DNA of 14,791 nt, from contig CAMXVQ010000024.1 in NCBI GenBank assembly GCA_947252455.1, positions 1 to 14,791 on the forward strand, in the 5' to 3' direction. Source of the stretch: an uncultured Atopobium sp. (GTDB taxonomy: Bacteria > Actinomycetota > Coriobacteriia > Coriobacteriales > Atopobiaceae). The notes below the pieces were generated by a model, which was not told the origin of the DNA, made no database searches, and was given only the letters and a program-made list of their open reading frames with translations. The position numbers and the translations under genes were made by a program. Positions 6,863-14,719 of this stretch are shown one piece after another. Within the stretch, counting starts at the first letter, position 1. Each line of letters begins with the position of its first letter.

Positions 6863-7870
6863 CTATTGATACAGCGACCCTGTATTAAGCACCGTTTGAG
6901 TTTCTGATTCGCCACAAAGAACCACCATAAGATTGCTTGCCATAGCTGCTTTTTTATCATCGTCAAAAGCTACTACACCTTCTTGCGCAAGAGAGGTAAG
7001 CGCCATGTTAACCATAGATACCGCGCCTTCTACAATTTTCTTGCGGGCGGCAATAACAGCCTCTGCTTGCTGACGACGAAGCATTGCCTGTGCAATTTCT
7101 GGTGCGTATGCAAGGTGTGTGAGTCGAGCGTCTTCAACCGTTACACCTGCTGGAGCAAGTTTAGCGCTTAGCTCTTGGCGAAGCCTTTGCGATATGTCTT
7201 CGATATTGGAGCGAAGCGTAATAGCGGTGTTGGTGGCATCATCATCTTCCATGTGGTCATAGGCATATAAACTCGCAACGTGACGGACTGCTGTTTCGGT
7301 TTGCATGTCTACATATGCCTCGTAGTTATCCACATCAAATACGGCTTTAGCCGTATCAACAACGCGCCAAACAATAACGGTTGCAATTTCTATGGGGTTT
7401 CCCATCTTGTCATTTACTTTAAGACGATCGCCCGTAAGCGTGCGTGCTCTGAGCGAAATAGTTGTTTTGCGAACTTTTACTTGTTCGTTAGATGACGAGG
7501 AATTGCTATTTGATTCAGATAGATTGTATGCTTTGTATTCCACTGACGAGTTTAAGGTACGCGCAAAGAACGGATTTGCAAAATGCAAGCCATCCGTTTT
7601 TACCGTTCCTTTATAGTTTCCAAAAAGAATGCATATACGGGCTTGTCCAGGTTGGAGTGCAAAAAGTCCCATGTTTACTATAAATGTAGCAACTAAGAGC
7701 ACAAGTGCAATACACAAGGATGCGAATGAAGGCATTTGCTGAAGCTTATCTGCCTGTATGGCCTCCAATATAAACTGTATAAGGGCATAAATTGTAAGTG
7801 CATAGCCTGCAATTACAAAAGGTACAACTATCCATCCGTTGAGCGTTTTTATCTCTTTTTCTTGCGTCAT
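6863..7870 (-). CDS. SPFH/band-7 (stomatin-prohibitin) domain membrane protein
   Basis: A 335-residue membrane scaffold of the SPFH superfamily. Such proteins form oligomeric membrane microdomains and often steer proteases or stress responses; the specific role here is unknown. Two N-terminal hydrophobic segments are visible (about 13-34 and 48-71). The SPFH domain follows, starting LQPGQARICILFGNYKGTV and including the GLHFANPFF turn. A Ser/Asn-rich loop (118-129, NSNSSSSNE) interrupts its early part. The domain continues through GNPIEIATVIVWRV and the long helical part RRQQAEAVIAARKKIVEGAV (265-284). The ATG is preceded by GAAAGGA at good spacing. A dyad and -10-like hexamers lie just upstream. 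No NfeD-type partner is adjacent; the downstream gene encodes a ribbon-helix-helix protein. Confidence 0.92.
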   Translation of the reverse strand: MTQEKEIKTLNGWIVVPFVIAGYALTIYALIQFILEAIQADKLQQMPSFASLCIALVLLVATFIVNMGLFALQPGQARICILFGNYKGTVKTDGLHFANPFFARTLNSSVEYKAYNLSESNSNSSSSNEQVKVRKTTISLRARTLTGDRLKVNDKMGNPIEIATVIVWRVVDTAKAVFDVDNYEAYVDMQTETAVRHVASLYAYDHMEDDDATNTAITLRSNIEDISQRLRQELSAKLAPAGVTVEDARLTHLAYAPEIAQAMLRRQQAEAVIAARKKIVEGAVSMVNMALTSLAQEGVVAFDDDKKAAMASNLMVVLCGESETQTVLNTGSLYQ

Positions 7871-7905
7871 ATCAGATCCTTTCTCGCAAAGTTATCAATG
7901 ACGTT

Positions 7906-7961
7906 GTTATATCGTTTATAGCGCTGTCTAACCGATATGAATATGATATCACATTTATATC
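7906..7961 (-). promoter_or_regulatory. Candidate promoter of the SPFH gene with a 28-bp dyad
   Basis: At 7934-7961 the arms GATATGAATAT and ACATTTATATC flank a central palindromic GATATC (7945-7950); 9 of the 11 arm pairs are complementary. On the - strand, -10-like hexamers TATAAA (7915-7920) and TATAAC (7906-7911) lie just downstream, so the dyad would cover the -35 region. It is 64 bases upstream of the SPFH start codon. This looks like an operator; the regulator is unknown, and the ribbon-helix-helix product of the same unit is one candidate. Confidence 0.45.
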
Positions 7962-7998
7962 AAAAAAAGAACTTTTTGCATATGTGCGCAAAAAGTTC
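7962..7998 (-). terminator. Rho-independent terminator of the HAD gene
   Basis: Read on the - strand, GAACTTTTTGC pairs with GCAAAAAGTTC (+ strand positions 7988-7998 and 7969-7979) around an eight-base loop. Seven T residues follow (A run at 7962-7968 on +). It lies 57 bases beyond the stop of the HAD phosphatase gene. Confidence 0.85.
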
Positions 7999-8055
7999 GT
8001 AAAATGAGGCGGTGCTCAACCGTACGCGTTAAAAGATGACGCGTATATATCTTGG

Positions 8056-8856
8056 CTAAAAAAGCGTGTCTAGAACCTCAAGAACGCCATCATCGTTATT
8101 TGAAGGTGCTTGTTTTTGAGCATAATCAGCTATTCCGTCCATAGCGTTTGCCATCGCATATCCGCAGCCTACATACGAAAGCATTTCTATATCGTTTGCA
8201 GCATCACCAAATGCAATACATTCCTCAGGTGTAATATTCCAGCGTTTTACCAGTAAATCTATTCCGAACGCTTTATTGATGCCTGTTAAAATAAGGTCAA
8301 TGGAGCCGTGACCACTTGTGGTAGGAATAATGTGCGAGGGGAGTTGCGCGCGCAACATCTGATAATACGAGTCGGTATCATCGGGTTGCATAACTTCGCA
8401 CGCTTTAAGAATGTTATCGTTGATCTCTAAAAGATTATCAACAATTTCTAGTGATGGAAAATAATATTTTACCAACCCTATAAATTCTGGCGTTGCATGG
8501 CGTTTTTCTATGTACGACGCGTGTTCTCCACAAAAAATAGTGTACAAATTGGGGTCGGGCATAACCGTATTGTAAATGGCGCGTAGATCTTTTTCGTCCA
8601 AATGAGCGGTATAAATAAGCTCGCCCGAATCAACAACATATCCGCCATTTTCGGCTACATATGAAAGCGTATCTGCATAGCCAGGGAAAGACTGTTTAAG
8701 CTGAATATACTGGTTACCACTTGCCAAAACAAAGCGTGCACCTTGTTGTGTCATGCGATGAAGAATGCGCTTAAAACGAGGTTCATCAAACTCTTTGTTA
8801 TCTCGTAAAAATGTGCCATCCATATCACTTGCTACAAGCTTAATGGTAGAACTCAT
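8056..8856 (-). CDS. Cof-type HAD-IIB family phosphatase
   Basis: A 266-residue cytoplasmic phosphatase of the HAD superfamily, subclass IIB, which typically acts on sugar phosphates or related small phosphorylated metabolites; the substrate cannot be read from sequence. All four motifs are present: DMDGT with D11 (nucleophile) and D13 (acid/base), ASGN with S46, K195 in TGINKAFG, and GDAANDIEML with D218, N221 and D222. The cap domain lies between motifs II and III (about 80-185). The ATG at 8856 has AAAGGA at good spacing; an upstream in-frame ATG at 8883 would add nine residues before the conserved IKLVASDMDG start and is less likely. It lies 198 bases downstream of the flavoprotein gene on the same strand and has its own terminator. 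Confidence 0.93.
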   Translation of the reverse strand: MSSTIKLVASDMDGTFLRDNKEFDEPRFKRILHRMTQQGARFVLASGNQYIQLKQSFPGYADTLSYVAENGGYVVDSGELIYTAHLDEKDLRAIYNTVMPDPNLYTIFCGEHASYIEKRHATPEFIGLVKYYFPSLEIVDNLLEINDNILKACEVMQPDDTDSYYQMLRAQLPSHIIPTTSGHGSIDLILTGINKAFGIDLLVKRWNITPEECIAFGDAANDIEMLSYVGCGYAMANAMDGIADYAQKQAPSNNDDGVLEVLDTLF

Positions 8857-8994
8857 GGGTAATCCTTTCTTGAGCGCCTGCAATGCTCAAAAGCGTGCCT
8901 TGTTGTTCTACCAAACCTTTCAGTGGTAGATAGTTCAAAATTCAAGACAACTCAACTAGACGCGTTTGATCAACGCGCTTGATTAACGAATCTG

Positions 8995-9041
8995 CGCAAA
9001 AAGCTCTTGTTGATTACATACCGCGAACAAGGTGTTTTGCG
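8995..9041 (-). terminator. Possible terminator after the AhpF-like gene
   Basis: Downstream of the flavoprotein stop, CGCAAAA (minus strand of 9035-9041) can pair with TTTTGCG (minus strand of 8995-9001), and CTTGTT with AACAAG inside it, with an unpaired region between. The T run lies within the outer stem, not after it, so it may work poorly as a terminator or act as a 3' end structure. Confidence 0.4.
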
Positions 9042-9054
9042 TAACATGTCTTAG

Positions 9055-10767
9055 CTAGGAGCGCATAAGCTCAAGCATGGCATCGATATCTTTTCGACCA
9101 AACGCAACATCATCACGATCATTTACTACAATGCACGGTACGCTCATAACGTTATAGCGTGCTTTAAGTTCAGGGTAGTGAGCAATGTCGTATACGTCAA
9201 CCGAAACAGAAGAATTACATGCAGCAATATGCTGGGCAGCAACTACGGTATCTGGACACATGGTGCAGCTAAGACTTGCAAGAATTTTTACGTTGGTGGC
9301 ACCTAATGCAGCAATAGAGCGTTTTTGCTCGTCAGTAAGTTTTTGACCAGGGCCTGCAACGTTATACAAGCCAAGCATAAATGAGGTAAATTCGTGACCT
9401 CCCGGAACGCCATGAAACGCCAGTCCGCTATCTTGGCCTTGGTCATTGCATACGCGTACGCAGGGAAGATATGCTTCTTTGTTTGCTTGCTCTTGAGGAA
9501 GGACTTCCACTTGTATTTTGGACGAAATCTTATGCAATTCTGTGCAATAAGCACGTAGTTCTTGAGAGAGGTTTGTTTCATCAAGCGCAAGACGCAGAAT
9601 TACCGAGCGCTCCATGCGTGCGCACAAACCTTTGAGCTGTTCAACTACATCAGCGTCAAAGAGAGCGTTTGTTTTTGGTGCAGATGTATCGGTGGCGTCT
9701 GTGTCATGTTGTTGCATTTCATTGACACGCGTTGATGGACGACGAGGGATAAGCCCTGTTTTCTTTTGTTGGTGTACAATGGTGCGCTCCATTTCGGTAG
9801 CCGCAATAGCGGCTTCACCTGTTGCGGTTACCACTTGGCGTAAATCTTTAACGCATACATCACCTGCAGCATAGATACCTGCAGCACTTGTTTGCTTTTG
9901 GGCATTGGTGACGATGTTTCCTCGTGCGTCTAAGCTCACAATATCGCGCACAAGCTGTGTTTCGGGCGCATACCCTGCAAGAACAAAAACACCAAAGGTA
10001 TCGTTTGGCGCAGCTTCATAGGTATGAAGCTCACCAGTTTTATTATTTTTAGTTACCAATTTAGAAGGCATGGTATCACCAGTGAGTTCGGCCACTTCGG
10101 TATTAGTATGGATGGTAATTTTTTCGTTTGCCCGTGCCGCATCGGTAGAGGCTGCAGCGCAGGTAAAATCGTCCTCGCGAATAAGAATATGTACATGCTT
10201 TGCATATTTGGTAAGAAATACGCTTTCTTCGGCAGCAGCAAAGCCTCCGCCTACAACAAAGACGTCTTTGCCCGTAAAGAATTCACCATCGCAGGTTGCA
10301 CAATATGCAACGCCATGACCTTGGAACTTCTCTTCACCAGGGAATCCAATTTTTCGAGGTGCAGAACCTATTGCCAAAAGAATGCTCAAGGTTGAGAAAT
10401 CTCCTTTGGTGGTATGTACAATTTTTATATCGCCATCTGATTCGATGCGAGTTACCTCTGCAAGCATAAGCTCCGCGCCAAAAGATTCTGCTTGACGACG
10501 CATAGTATCGGTGAGCGCCTTTCCGCTTATGCGTTCAACACCAGGATAATTAACAACTTCGTTGGTAATGGTGATTTGCCCACCAAATTGCTTTTTCTCA
10601 ACAATTAAGACGCGATAACGAGCGCGCGCGAGATAAATACCTGCAGTTAATCCAGCAGGTCCTCCACCTACAATAATTGCGTCGTAGAGCTTGTCAAGCT
10701 GTGGTGTATGGGGTTGTGGTGTATTGGTTGGTAGAGCGTCGTTTAGAGCAGGTTTATTTTGATCCAT
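9055..10767 (-). CDS. AhpF-like thioredoxin reductase with C-terminal thioredoxin-fold module
   Basis: A 570-residue cytoplasmic flavoprotein, probably the electron donor to the AhpC encoded upstream. Residues about 27-330 form a thioredoxin-reductase module: FAD motif GGGPAGLTAG (34-43), redox CATC (C156, C159), nucleotide motif VVGGGFAAAEES (171-182) and the second FAD motif YAAGD (299-303). The HRRDxFR signature of NADPH-specific TrxR is not intact (here ILIREDDF), so NADH use is possible. A polar linker (about 333-370) leads to a region like the paired thioredoxin folds of AhpF (about 370-570) with an active CTMC (C501, C504) and cis-Pro-like SVP. In classical AhpF this region is N-terminal. 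The arrangement matches the AhpF-homologue family I recall as TIGR03143, found beside ahpC genes that lack a normal ahpF. GAAAGGA precedes the ATG. Confidence 0.92.
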   Translation of the reverse strand: MDQNKPALNDALPTNTPQPHTPQLDKLYDAIIVGGGPAGLTAGIYLARARYRVLIVEKKQFGGQITITNEVVNYPGVERISGKALTDTMRRQAESFGAELMLAEVTRIESDGDIKIVHTTKGDFSTLSILLAIGSAPRKIGFPGEEKFQGHGVAYCATCDGEFFTGKDVFVVGGGFAAAEESVFLTKYAKHVHILIREDDFTCAAASTDAARANEKITIHTNTEVAELTGDTMPSKLVTKNNKTGELHTYEAAPNDTFGVFVLAGYAPETQLVRDIVSLDARGNIVTNAQKQTSAAGIYAAGDVCVKDLRQVVTATGEAAIAATEMERTIVHQQKKTGLIPRRPSTRVNEMQQHDTDATDTSAPKTNALFDADVVEQLKGLCARMERSVILRLALDETNLSQELRAYCTELHKISSKIQVEVLPQEQANKEAYLPCVRVCNDQGQDSGLAFHGVPGGHEFTSFMLGLYNVAGPGQKLTDEQKRSIAALGATNVKILASLSCTMCPDTVVAAQHIAACNSSVSVDVYDIAHYPELKARYNVMSVPCIVVNDRDDVAFGRKDIDAMLELMRS

Positions 10768-10832
10768 GACAATCCTTTCAGTGCAAAATATGGTCGTTAT
10801 GCGTGTAAAGAGGTAATACTTGAGTAGGCGTG

Positions 10833-10934
10833 GTTTGAAATCAAGCGGTTAATATCAAGTGATTTGCAATTCGGCAGTTTGAAATCAAGCGGTTAATATC
10901 AAGTGGTTTGCAATTCGGTAGTTGAAAATCAAGC
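10833..10934. repeat. 44-bp tandem repeat in the leader of the AhpF-like gene
   Basis: Two full copies (10833-10876 and 10877-10920) match at 42 of 44 bases. A third, partial copy (10921-10934) repeats the first 14 bases with one change (GTTGAAAATCAAGC against GTTTGAAATCAAGC). Within each unit the core ATCAAG occurs twice. The array lies between the ahpC terminator and the flavoprotein ATG, ending about 65 bases upstream of that ATG, where a promoter or operator would be. It encodes nothing I can see. Confidence 0.92.
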
Positions 10935-10951
10935 TATTCTCAAAACTACGA

Positions 10952-10982
10952 TAAAAGCCCGCGCAACTGCAACGGGCTTTTA
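10952..10982 (-). terminator. Intrinsic terminator of ahpC
   Basis: TAAAAGCCCG at 10952-10961 pairs with CGGGCTTTTA at 10973-10982 around an 11-base loop. On the - strand the stem ends in TTTTA, a short T tract. It lies about 36 bases after the ahpC stop. It should reduce or end read-through from ahpC into the flavoprotein gene, implying that the latter may have its own promoter. Confidence 0.8.
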
Positions 10983-11018
10983 CTGAGCATCGAGCGAATA
11001 TAAGCTCTCTACGCGCGA

Positions 11019-11603
11019 TTAAAGCTGCCCAACTAAGTCAAGACTTGGCTTAAGTGTATCTTCGCCGGGTTGCCATTTTGCAGGACATACTTGGTCACCA
11101 TGAGCGCGTACAAATTGTGCAGCCTCCAGCAAGCGGAGTAATTCTTTTGCCTCGCGTCCAATGCTTCCCGAAGTCACTTCGTATACCTGAATTTTACCGT
11201 CAGGATCTACAATAAATGCTCCACGCTCTGCTAAACCGCTTTCTTCAATTAACACGTCAAAGTCGCGTGCAAGAACGCAGGCAGGGTCTGCAAGCATAGG
11301 ATATTGCACTTTGCTTACACGATCCGAGTGATCGTGCCATGCTTTGTGCACAAAGTGAGAATCGCACGAAACGGAATAAATTTCGCAGTGAGCTTTTTTG
11401 AAATTATCATATTCTTCGGCAAGCTCTTCAAGCTCGGTAGGGCATACAAATGAAAAGTCTGCAGGATAGAAGAAGAACAATGACCATTTTTCATTGCCGT
11501 CTTTGTCTTTGCCGATAACATCATTTTTGGTAACTACCGAAAATGTATCGTTCTGATAAGCCTGTACTGAAAAATCGCCAATTTCTTTTCCGATAAGAGA
11601 CAT
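11019..11603 (-). CDS. ahpC: Alkyl hydroperoxide reductase subunit C (2-Cys peroxiredoxin)
   Basis: A 194-residue cytoplasmic typical 2-Cys peroxiredoxin of the AhpC/Prx1 type, reducing hydrogen peroxide, organic peroxides and peroxynitrite. The peroxidatic Cys54 lies in FVCPTE and the resolving Cys173 in VCPAKW. SLFFFYPADFSFVCPTE, ARDFDVL and RGAFIVDPDGKI are in the expected places, and the length is close to E. coli AhpC (187). AGGAGG stands six bases before the ATG, a strong initiation site. The gene is followed by a terminator, a tandem repeat and then its likely reductase. No PerR- or OxyR-type operator could be recognised in the 165 bases upstream. Confidence 0.97.
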   Translation of the reverse strand: MSLIGKEIGDFSVQAYQNDTFSVVTKNDVIGKDKDGNEKWSLFFFYPADFSFVCPTELEELAEEYDNFKKAHCEIYSVSCDSHFVHKAWHDHSDRVSKVQYPMLADPACVLARDFDVLIEESGLAERGAFIVDPDGKIQVYEVTSGSIGREAKELLRLLEAAQFVRAHGDQVCPAKWQPGEDTLKPSLDLVGQL

Positions 11604-11702
11604 GTGTTCCTCCTAAAAACATGACTTACGTTACCTTTCCTTAGGTACATGGTTTCTATTTCCTTATTTGATTGTTCTATACACTTCTTCTATACGCATA
11701 CA

Positions 11703-11731
11703 TTAAAAATTCGTAAATGTAGGCGCTTACG
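11703..11731 (-). terminator. Weak terminator candidate after the helicase gene
   Basis: On the - strand CGTAA and TTACG (+ positions 11727-11731 and 11712-11716) form a short five-pair stem with a ten-base loop, followed by AATTTTTAA. It lies 38 bases past the helicase stop and within the ahpC upstream region. The stem is short, so support is weak. Confidence 0.3.
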
Positions 11732-11768
11732 TCATAGCGAACGCGTGATCCTGCGTGATACGCGCAAT

Positions 11769-14630
11769 TTAGGCATGCTCTGAACTTGTATTTTGTTCGT
11801 CTTCCAAAAGGTCATCAATGGTACCTGCGCAATAGCGCGTGCACACAAGATCTGCTGTGTCGAGCGTTTGTGCTATATCGATATCTGCACAAATACCAAA
11901 GTCACAATCGCCGTCGCTATCCAAAAACATTTGGCGCACATGCCATATGCCCTGCTTCTCATCTGTGGTGTCAAAGGTGCAAAAGGTGTTTGATCGAGCG
12001 TCTGCAGTAAGCTCTATTTGGTCGTGAGCCTCATAAAATTCATCTAATACACGTGTCCATTGGCGCGCATGCCAGCCCCATGCACCGTCGAGTTCGCCTA
12101 AAGCTGAAGCATCATGTTGAGCGGCTTTAACAACGCGCTGGAACAAAGCATTGTGAATGAAGATCATAAGTCCGCGTCTATCGGGGACGAGATCTTGCGT
12201 TTGAGACATATGCGGCGGCTCAGCTGCGTGTATAAGGTTGTTACCTTGCCATTCATCAAGTAATGACGAATCGGTTGTGCTGATAAGCACGTGAAGCCAA
12301 GAAATAATATCGTGGAGTTTATCATCAAGTTTGGACTCAGGAATCGTTTTTGCCAAAAATCGCCATACGTCTGATAAGTATCTAAGCAGCGTTCCTTCAT
12401 TTTTAATGATACCTACAACTTGCACATAGGTTTTAAAATCGCATGCTGTTTCAAGCATATTTCTTACGATAGATTTTGGCATAGGCGCAAAATCCCGCGC
12501 CCAGGGTACTTGGGCACTATAATTTTCATAGGCAGTTTTGATAAGCGATTCTAAAGGCTTTTCGTAGCTTACGTCTTCGAGGCGCTCCAGCCGCTCTTCG
12601 TATTCGATACCTTCTGCCTTCATACGGCTCATAGCCTCGTTTTTTGCCTTTTTAAGCAATGCTTTCATAATTTGCGGTGGATTATCAAGCGCCGACTCAG
12701 CAAGAGAAACAACATCAAGTGCATAACTTGGACTTTGAGGATCTAATAATTCAAGCGCCGCAAGAACAAATGGCGCAAGTGGCTGATTAAGAGCAAAATC
12801 CTCGGGGATTTCAATGGTGGGCTTATAGGTAGCTTGTATCCAGCGTTTTGGCTCGGCTACGCGCACAAAAAGCGGGTTTGTGTCAAGGTCATCTTCTTTA
12901 TATGCTGCGTCTGTTGCGCTTAGTGCGCCTGTCACATCCGTTACGTCTGTCGCGCCCGTCACGCCTGTCGTGTCCGTCACGCCTGTCGCGTCTGCTTTAT
13001 CTGTCACTTCTGTTACATTAGAATCAAAATTCTGACAAACCTGTTCAATAACGCCCGAATCGAGCAGCGTCGCAAAAACTTCCTGCGTTCTTCCCAAAAG
13101 ACGAGTTTTTTCTTCATCGGGGATAAACGAATTCATAATGAGAAATACAATGCGTCGAAAAGCGTGGCCTTGTTGCATAACTTCTGCAAGTACAAGCGCA
13201 TGCGATATTTTAAGATGAGCGCGCAGCTCTTCTGGAGAACTTTCAATAAGCTTGTGAAACGTTTTTTCGCTCCACCCTAAAAAGCCTGCTGGTTGCGAAG
13301 GCGCTTTTATGCGTCTAAGCTTTTTAGGATCGCCTTGTGCCTTTGCCTGTGCTTTAAGACGTTCGATTTCATACACCGTTGCTTGCGCTTGTACCACGCC
13401 TTCGGTATCAAAACCGCACCTGCCTGCTCTACCTGCAATTTGATGGAATTCTCGCGCATTCAGATAGCGCATGTGCCGTCCGTCAAATTTAGTGAGCGAG
13501 TTAAAAATCACGGTATGGATCGGAACATTGATTCCAACACCTAAGGTATCTGTTCCGCAGATAACTGGTAAGAGCCCTTGTTGAGCAAGTTTTTCTACCA
13601 AAAGTCTGTAGCGTGGCAACATTCCTGCATGGTGTATGCCAACCCCACATGTTAGCAAGTGTTTAAGCGATTTACCATATGACGTGGTAAAACGGACGTT
13701 TTGCAAAAATGTTTTGATTTTTTCGCGCTCCTCTTTGGTAGAAATACCAAAATTGGCAAGCGCACGAGCGCTTTTTTCGGCCTCGCTTTGCGCAAAATGC
13801 ACAATATACAAAGGAGCTTCTTGTGCTTGCAAGGCTACCTTAACACTTGCCTCTAAGGATGTAGTAGCGTATGCAAAGCGCAGAGGTACAGGACGAGGTG
13901 CATTGAGCACCGCATCAACATGTCTTTTGGTCATACGCTCCAAACGTGCTGACAACGCGCTCATATTGCCAAGTGTGGCGCTCATAAGGAGAAACTGTGC
14001 ATGCGGAAGCGTAAGCAGAGGTATTTGCCACGCCCATCCACGGTCTTTATCGGCGTAGTAGTGAAACTCGTCCATGCATACCGCTGAAATATCAGAGTTC
14101 GATCCAAAACGCAAAGCATCATACGCAAGAATTTCTGCTGTACAACAAATAAGGGGAGCTTCGCTATTGATAACAACGTCACCAGTAATCATACCTACTA
14201 AATCTTTGCCAAATAAGGCAGTGAGTTCGAAAAACTTTTCGCTTACCAGTGCTTTTATAGGAGCGGTATAGTACATGACACCATTTTGAACTAGGGTAAA
14301 ATAACACATTCCAAGGGCAACCATCGATTTTCCCGAACCAGTAGGCGTTCCTAAAATAACGTGGTTACCGCTTGCAAGGTCTAAAAGCGCTTCTTCTTGA
14401 TGATCCCAGAGCGCTTTACCCGAATCCTCTGCCCAGCTTATAAATCGCTCAAGCGCTGTTTCTGGATCAAGGTGTTCAAGGTTTCCCTGTTCATCAAGGG
14501 GTAAGAGCTTATATAACGAAGGAAGTTCATCCGTATGGGTACAAGATTCGCCTGAGTTGGTGTCATCGTTTGGTTCATCTAGGGGTGTTCTTGTGGTAGT
14601 AGATGAAATGGCGTTTGTTGGTGTATTCAT
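11769..14630 (-). CDS. DExH-box Ski2-like helicase with DUF3516-like C-terminal region
   Basis: A 953-residue superfamily 2 helicase, probably acting on RNA. The first ~35 residues are a Thr/Ser/Asp-rich tail. The two RecA domains carry Walker A GTPTGSGKS (94-102), motif II DEFH (187-190), motif III SATL (217-220), ICGTDTLGVGINVP (357-370) and motif VI HQIAGRAGR (396-404). The remainder, from FALNQPLAPFVLAALELLDPQS through DSSLLDEW to IWHVRQMFLDSDGDCDF near the end, matches the actinobacterial helicase family whose C-terminus is called DUF3516, from my memory of that family. Between them (538-574) lies a Thr/Val/Asp/Gly repeat segment absent from typical relatives. The ATG at 14630 has only a weak CGAG ribosome binding site. 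A TATAAT box lies 61 bases upstream. The cellular role is not established. Confidence 0.93.
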   Translation of the reverse strand: MNTPTNAISSTTTRTPLDEPNDDTNSGESCTHTDELPSLYKLLPLDEQGNLEHLDPETALERFISWAEDSGKALWDHQEEALLDLASGNHVILGTPTGSGKSMVALGMCYFTLVQNGVMYYTAPIKALVSEKFFELTALFGKDLVGMITGDVVINSEAPLICCTAEILAYDALRFGSNSDISAVCMDEFHYYADKDRGWAWQIPLLTLPHAQFLLMSATLGNMSALSARLERMTKRHVDAVLNAPRPVPLRFAYATTSLEASVKVALQAQEAPLYIVHFAQSEAEKSARALANFGISTKEEREKIKTFLQNVRFTTSYGKSLKHLLTCGVGIHHAGMLPRYRLLVEKLAQQGLLPVICGTDTLGVGINVPIHTVIFNSLTKFDGRHMRYLNAREFHQIAGRAGRCGFDTEGVVQAQATVYEIERLKAQAKAQGDPKKLRRIKAPSQPAGFLGWSEKTFHKLIESSPEELRAHLKISHALVLAEVMQQGHAFRRIVFLIMNSFIPDEEKTRLLGRTQEVFATLLDSGVIEQVCQNFDSNVTEVTDKADATGVTDTTGVTGATDVTDVTGALSATDAAYKEDDLDTNPLFVRVAEPKRWIQATYKPTIEIPEDFALNQPLAPFVLAALELLDPQSPSYALDVVSLAESALDNPPQIMKALLKKAKNEAMSRMKAEGIEYEERLERLEDVSYEKPLESLIKTAYENYSAQVPWARDFAPMPKSIVRNMLETACDFKTYVQVVGIIKNEGTLLRYLSDVWRFLAKTIPESKLDDKLHDIISWLHVLISTTDSSLLDEWQGNNLIHAAEPPHMSQTQDLVPDRRGLMIFIHNALFQRVVKAAQHDASALGELDGAWGWHARQWTRVLDEFYEAHDQIELTADARSNTFCTFDTTDEKQGIWHVRQMFLDSDGDCDFGICADIDIAQTLDTADLVCTRYCAGTIDDLLEDEQNTSSEHA
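12909..13019 (-). repeat. Degenerate Thr/Val/Asp coding repeat inside the helicase gene
   Basis: Residues 538-574 are built from VTD, VTG and ATG/ATD triplets. At the DNA level CCGTCACGCCTGTCG recurs exactly at 12956-12970 and 12974-12988 (period 18), with more diverged copies on both sides. All changes keep the frame. The segment joins the helicase core to the C-terminal domain and is probably a flexible linker whose length may vary by slippage. Confidence 0.8.
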
Positions 14631-14690
14631 GTGTGCTCGATTTCTGTCACATTTGCTTTATATGTATATTTCTTTTCTCTTGAGTCACTT

Positions 14691-14719
14691 ATTATAATAT
14701 AGTCAACTGTGTTGTTTAA
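14691..14719 (-). promoter_or_regulatory. Candidate promoter of the helicase gene
   Basis: On the - strand a perfect TATAAT (+ 14691-14696) lies 17 bases downstream of TTAAAC (+ 14714-14719), a poor -35 match. A TTGACT at + 14701-14706 is too close to serve as its -35 box. The TATAAT box is 61 bases upstream of the helicase ATG. The remaining bases to 14791 show no gene. Confidence 0.4.

Noticed and set aside
8961..8977. CGCGTT/AACGCG hairpin between the HAD and flavoprotein genes as a terminator
   Set aside because: Short stem with no T tract on either strand.
9303..9590. 95-codon open frame within the flavoprotein gene
   Set aside because: It is an alternative frame inside a well-supported coding sequence, with no recognisable protein character.
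10833..10934. Tandem repeat as a CRISPR array
   Set aside because: The copies are directly adjacent without variable spacers, and no cas genes are present.
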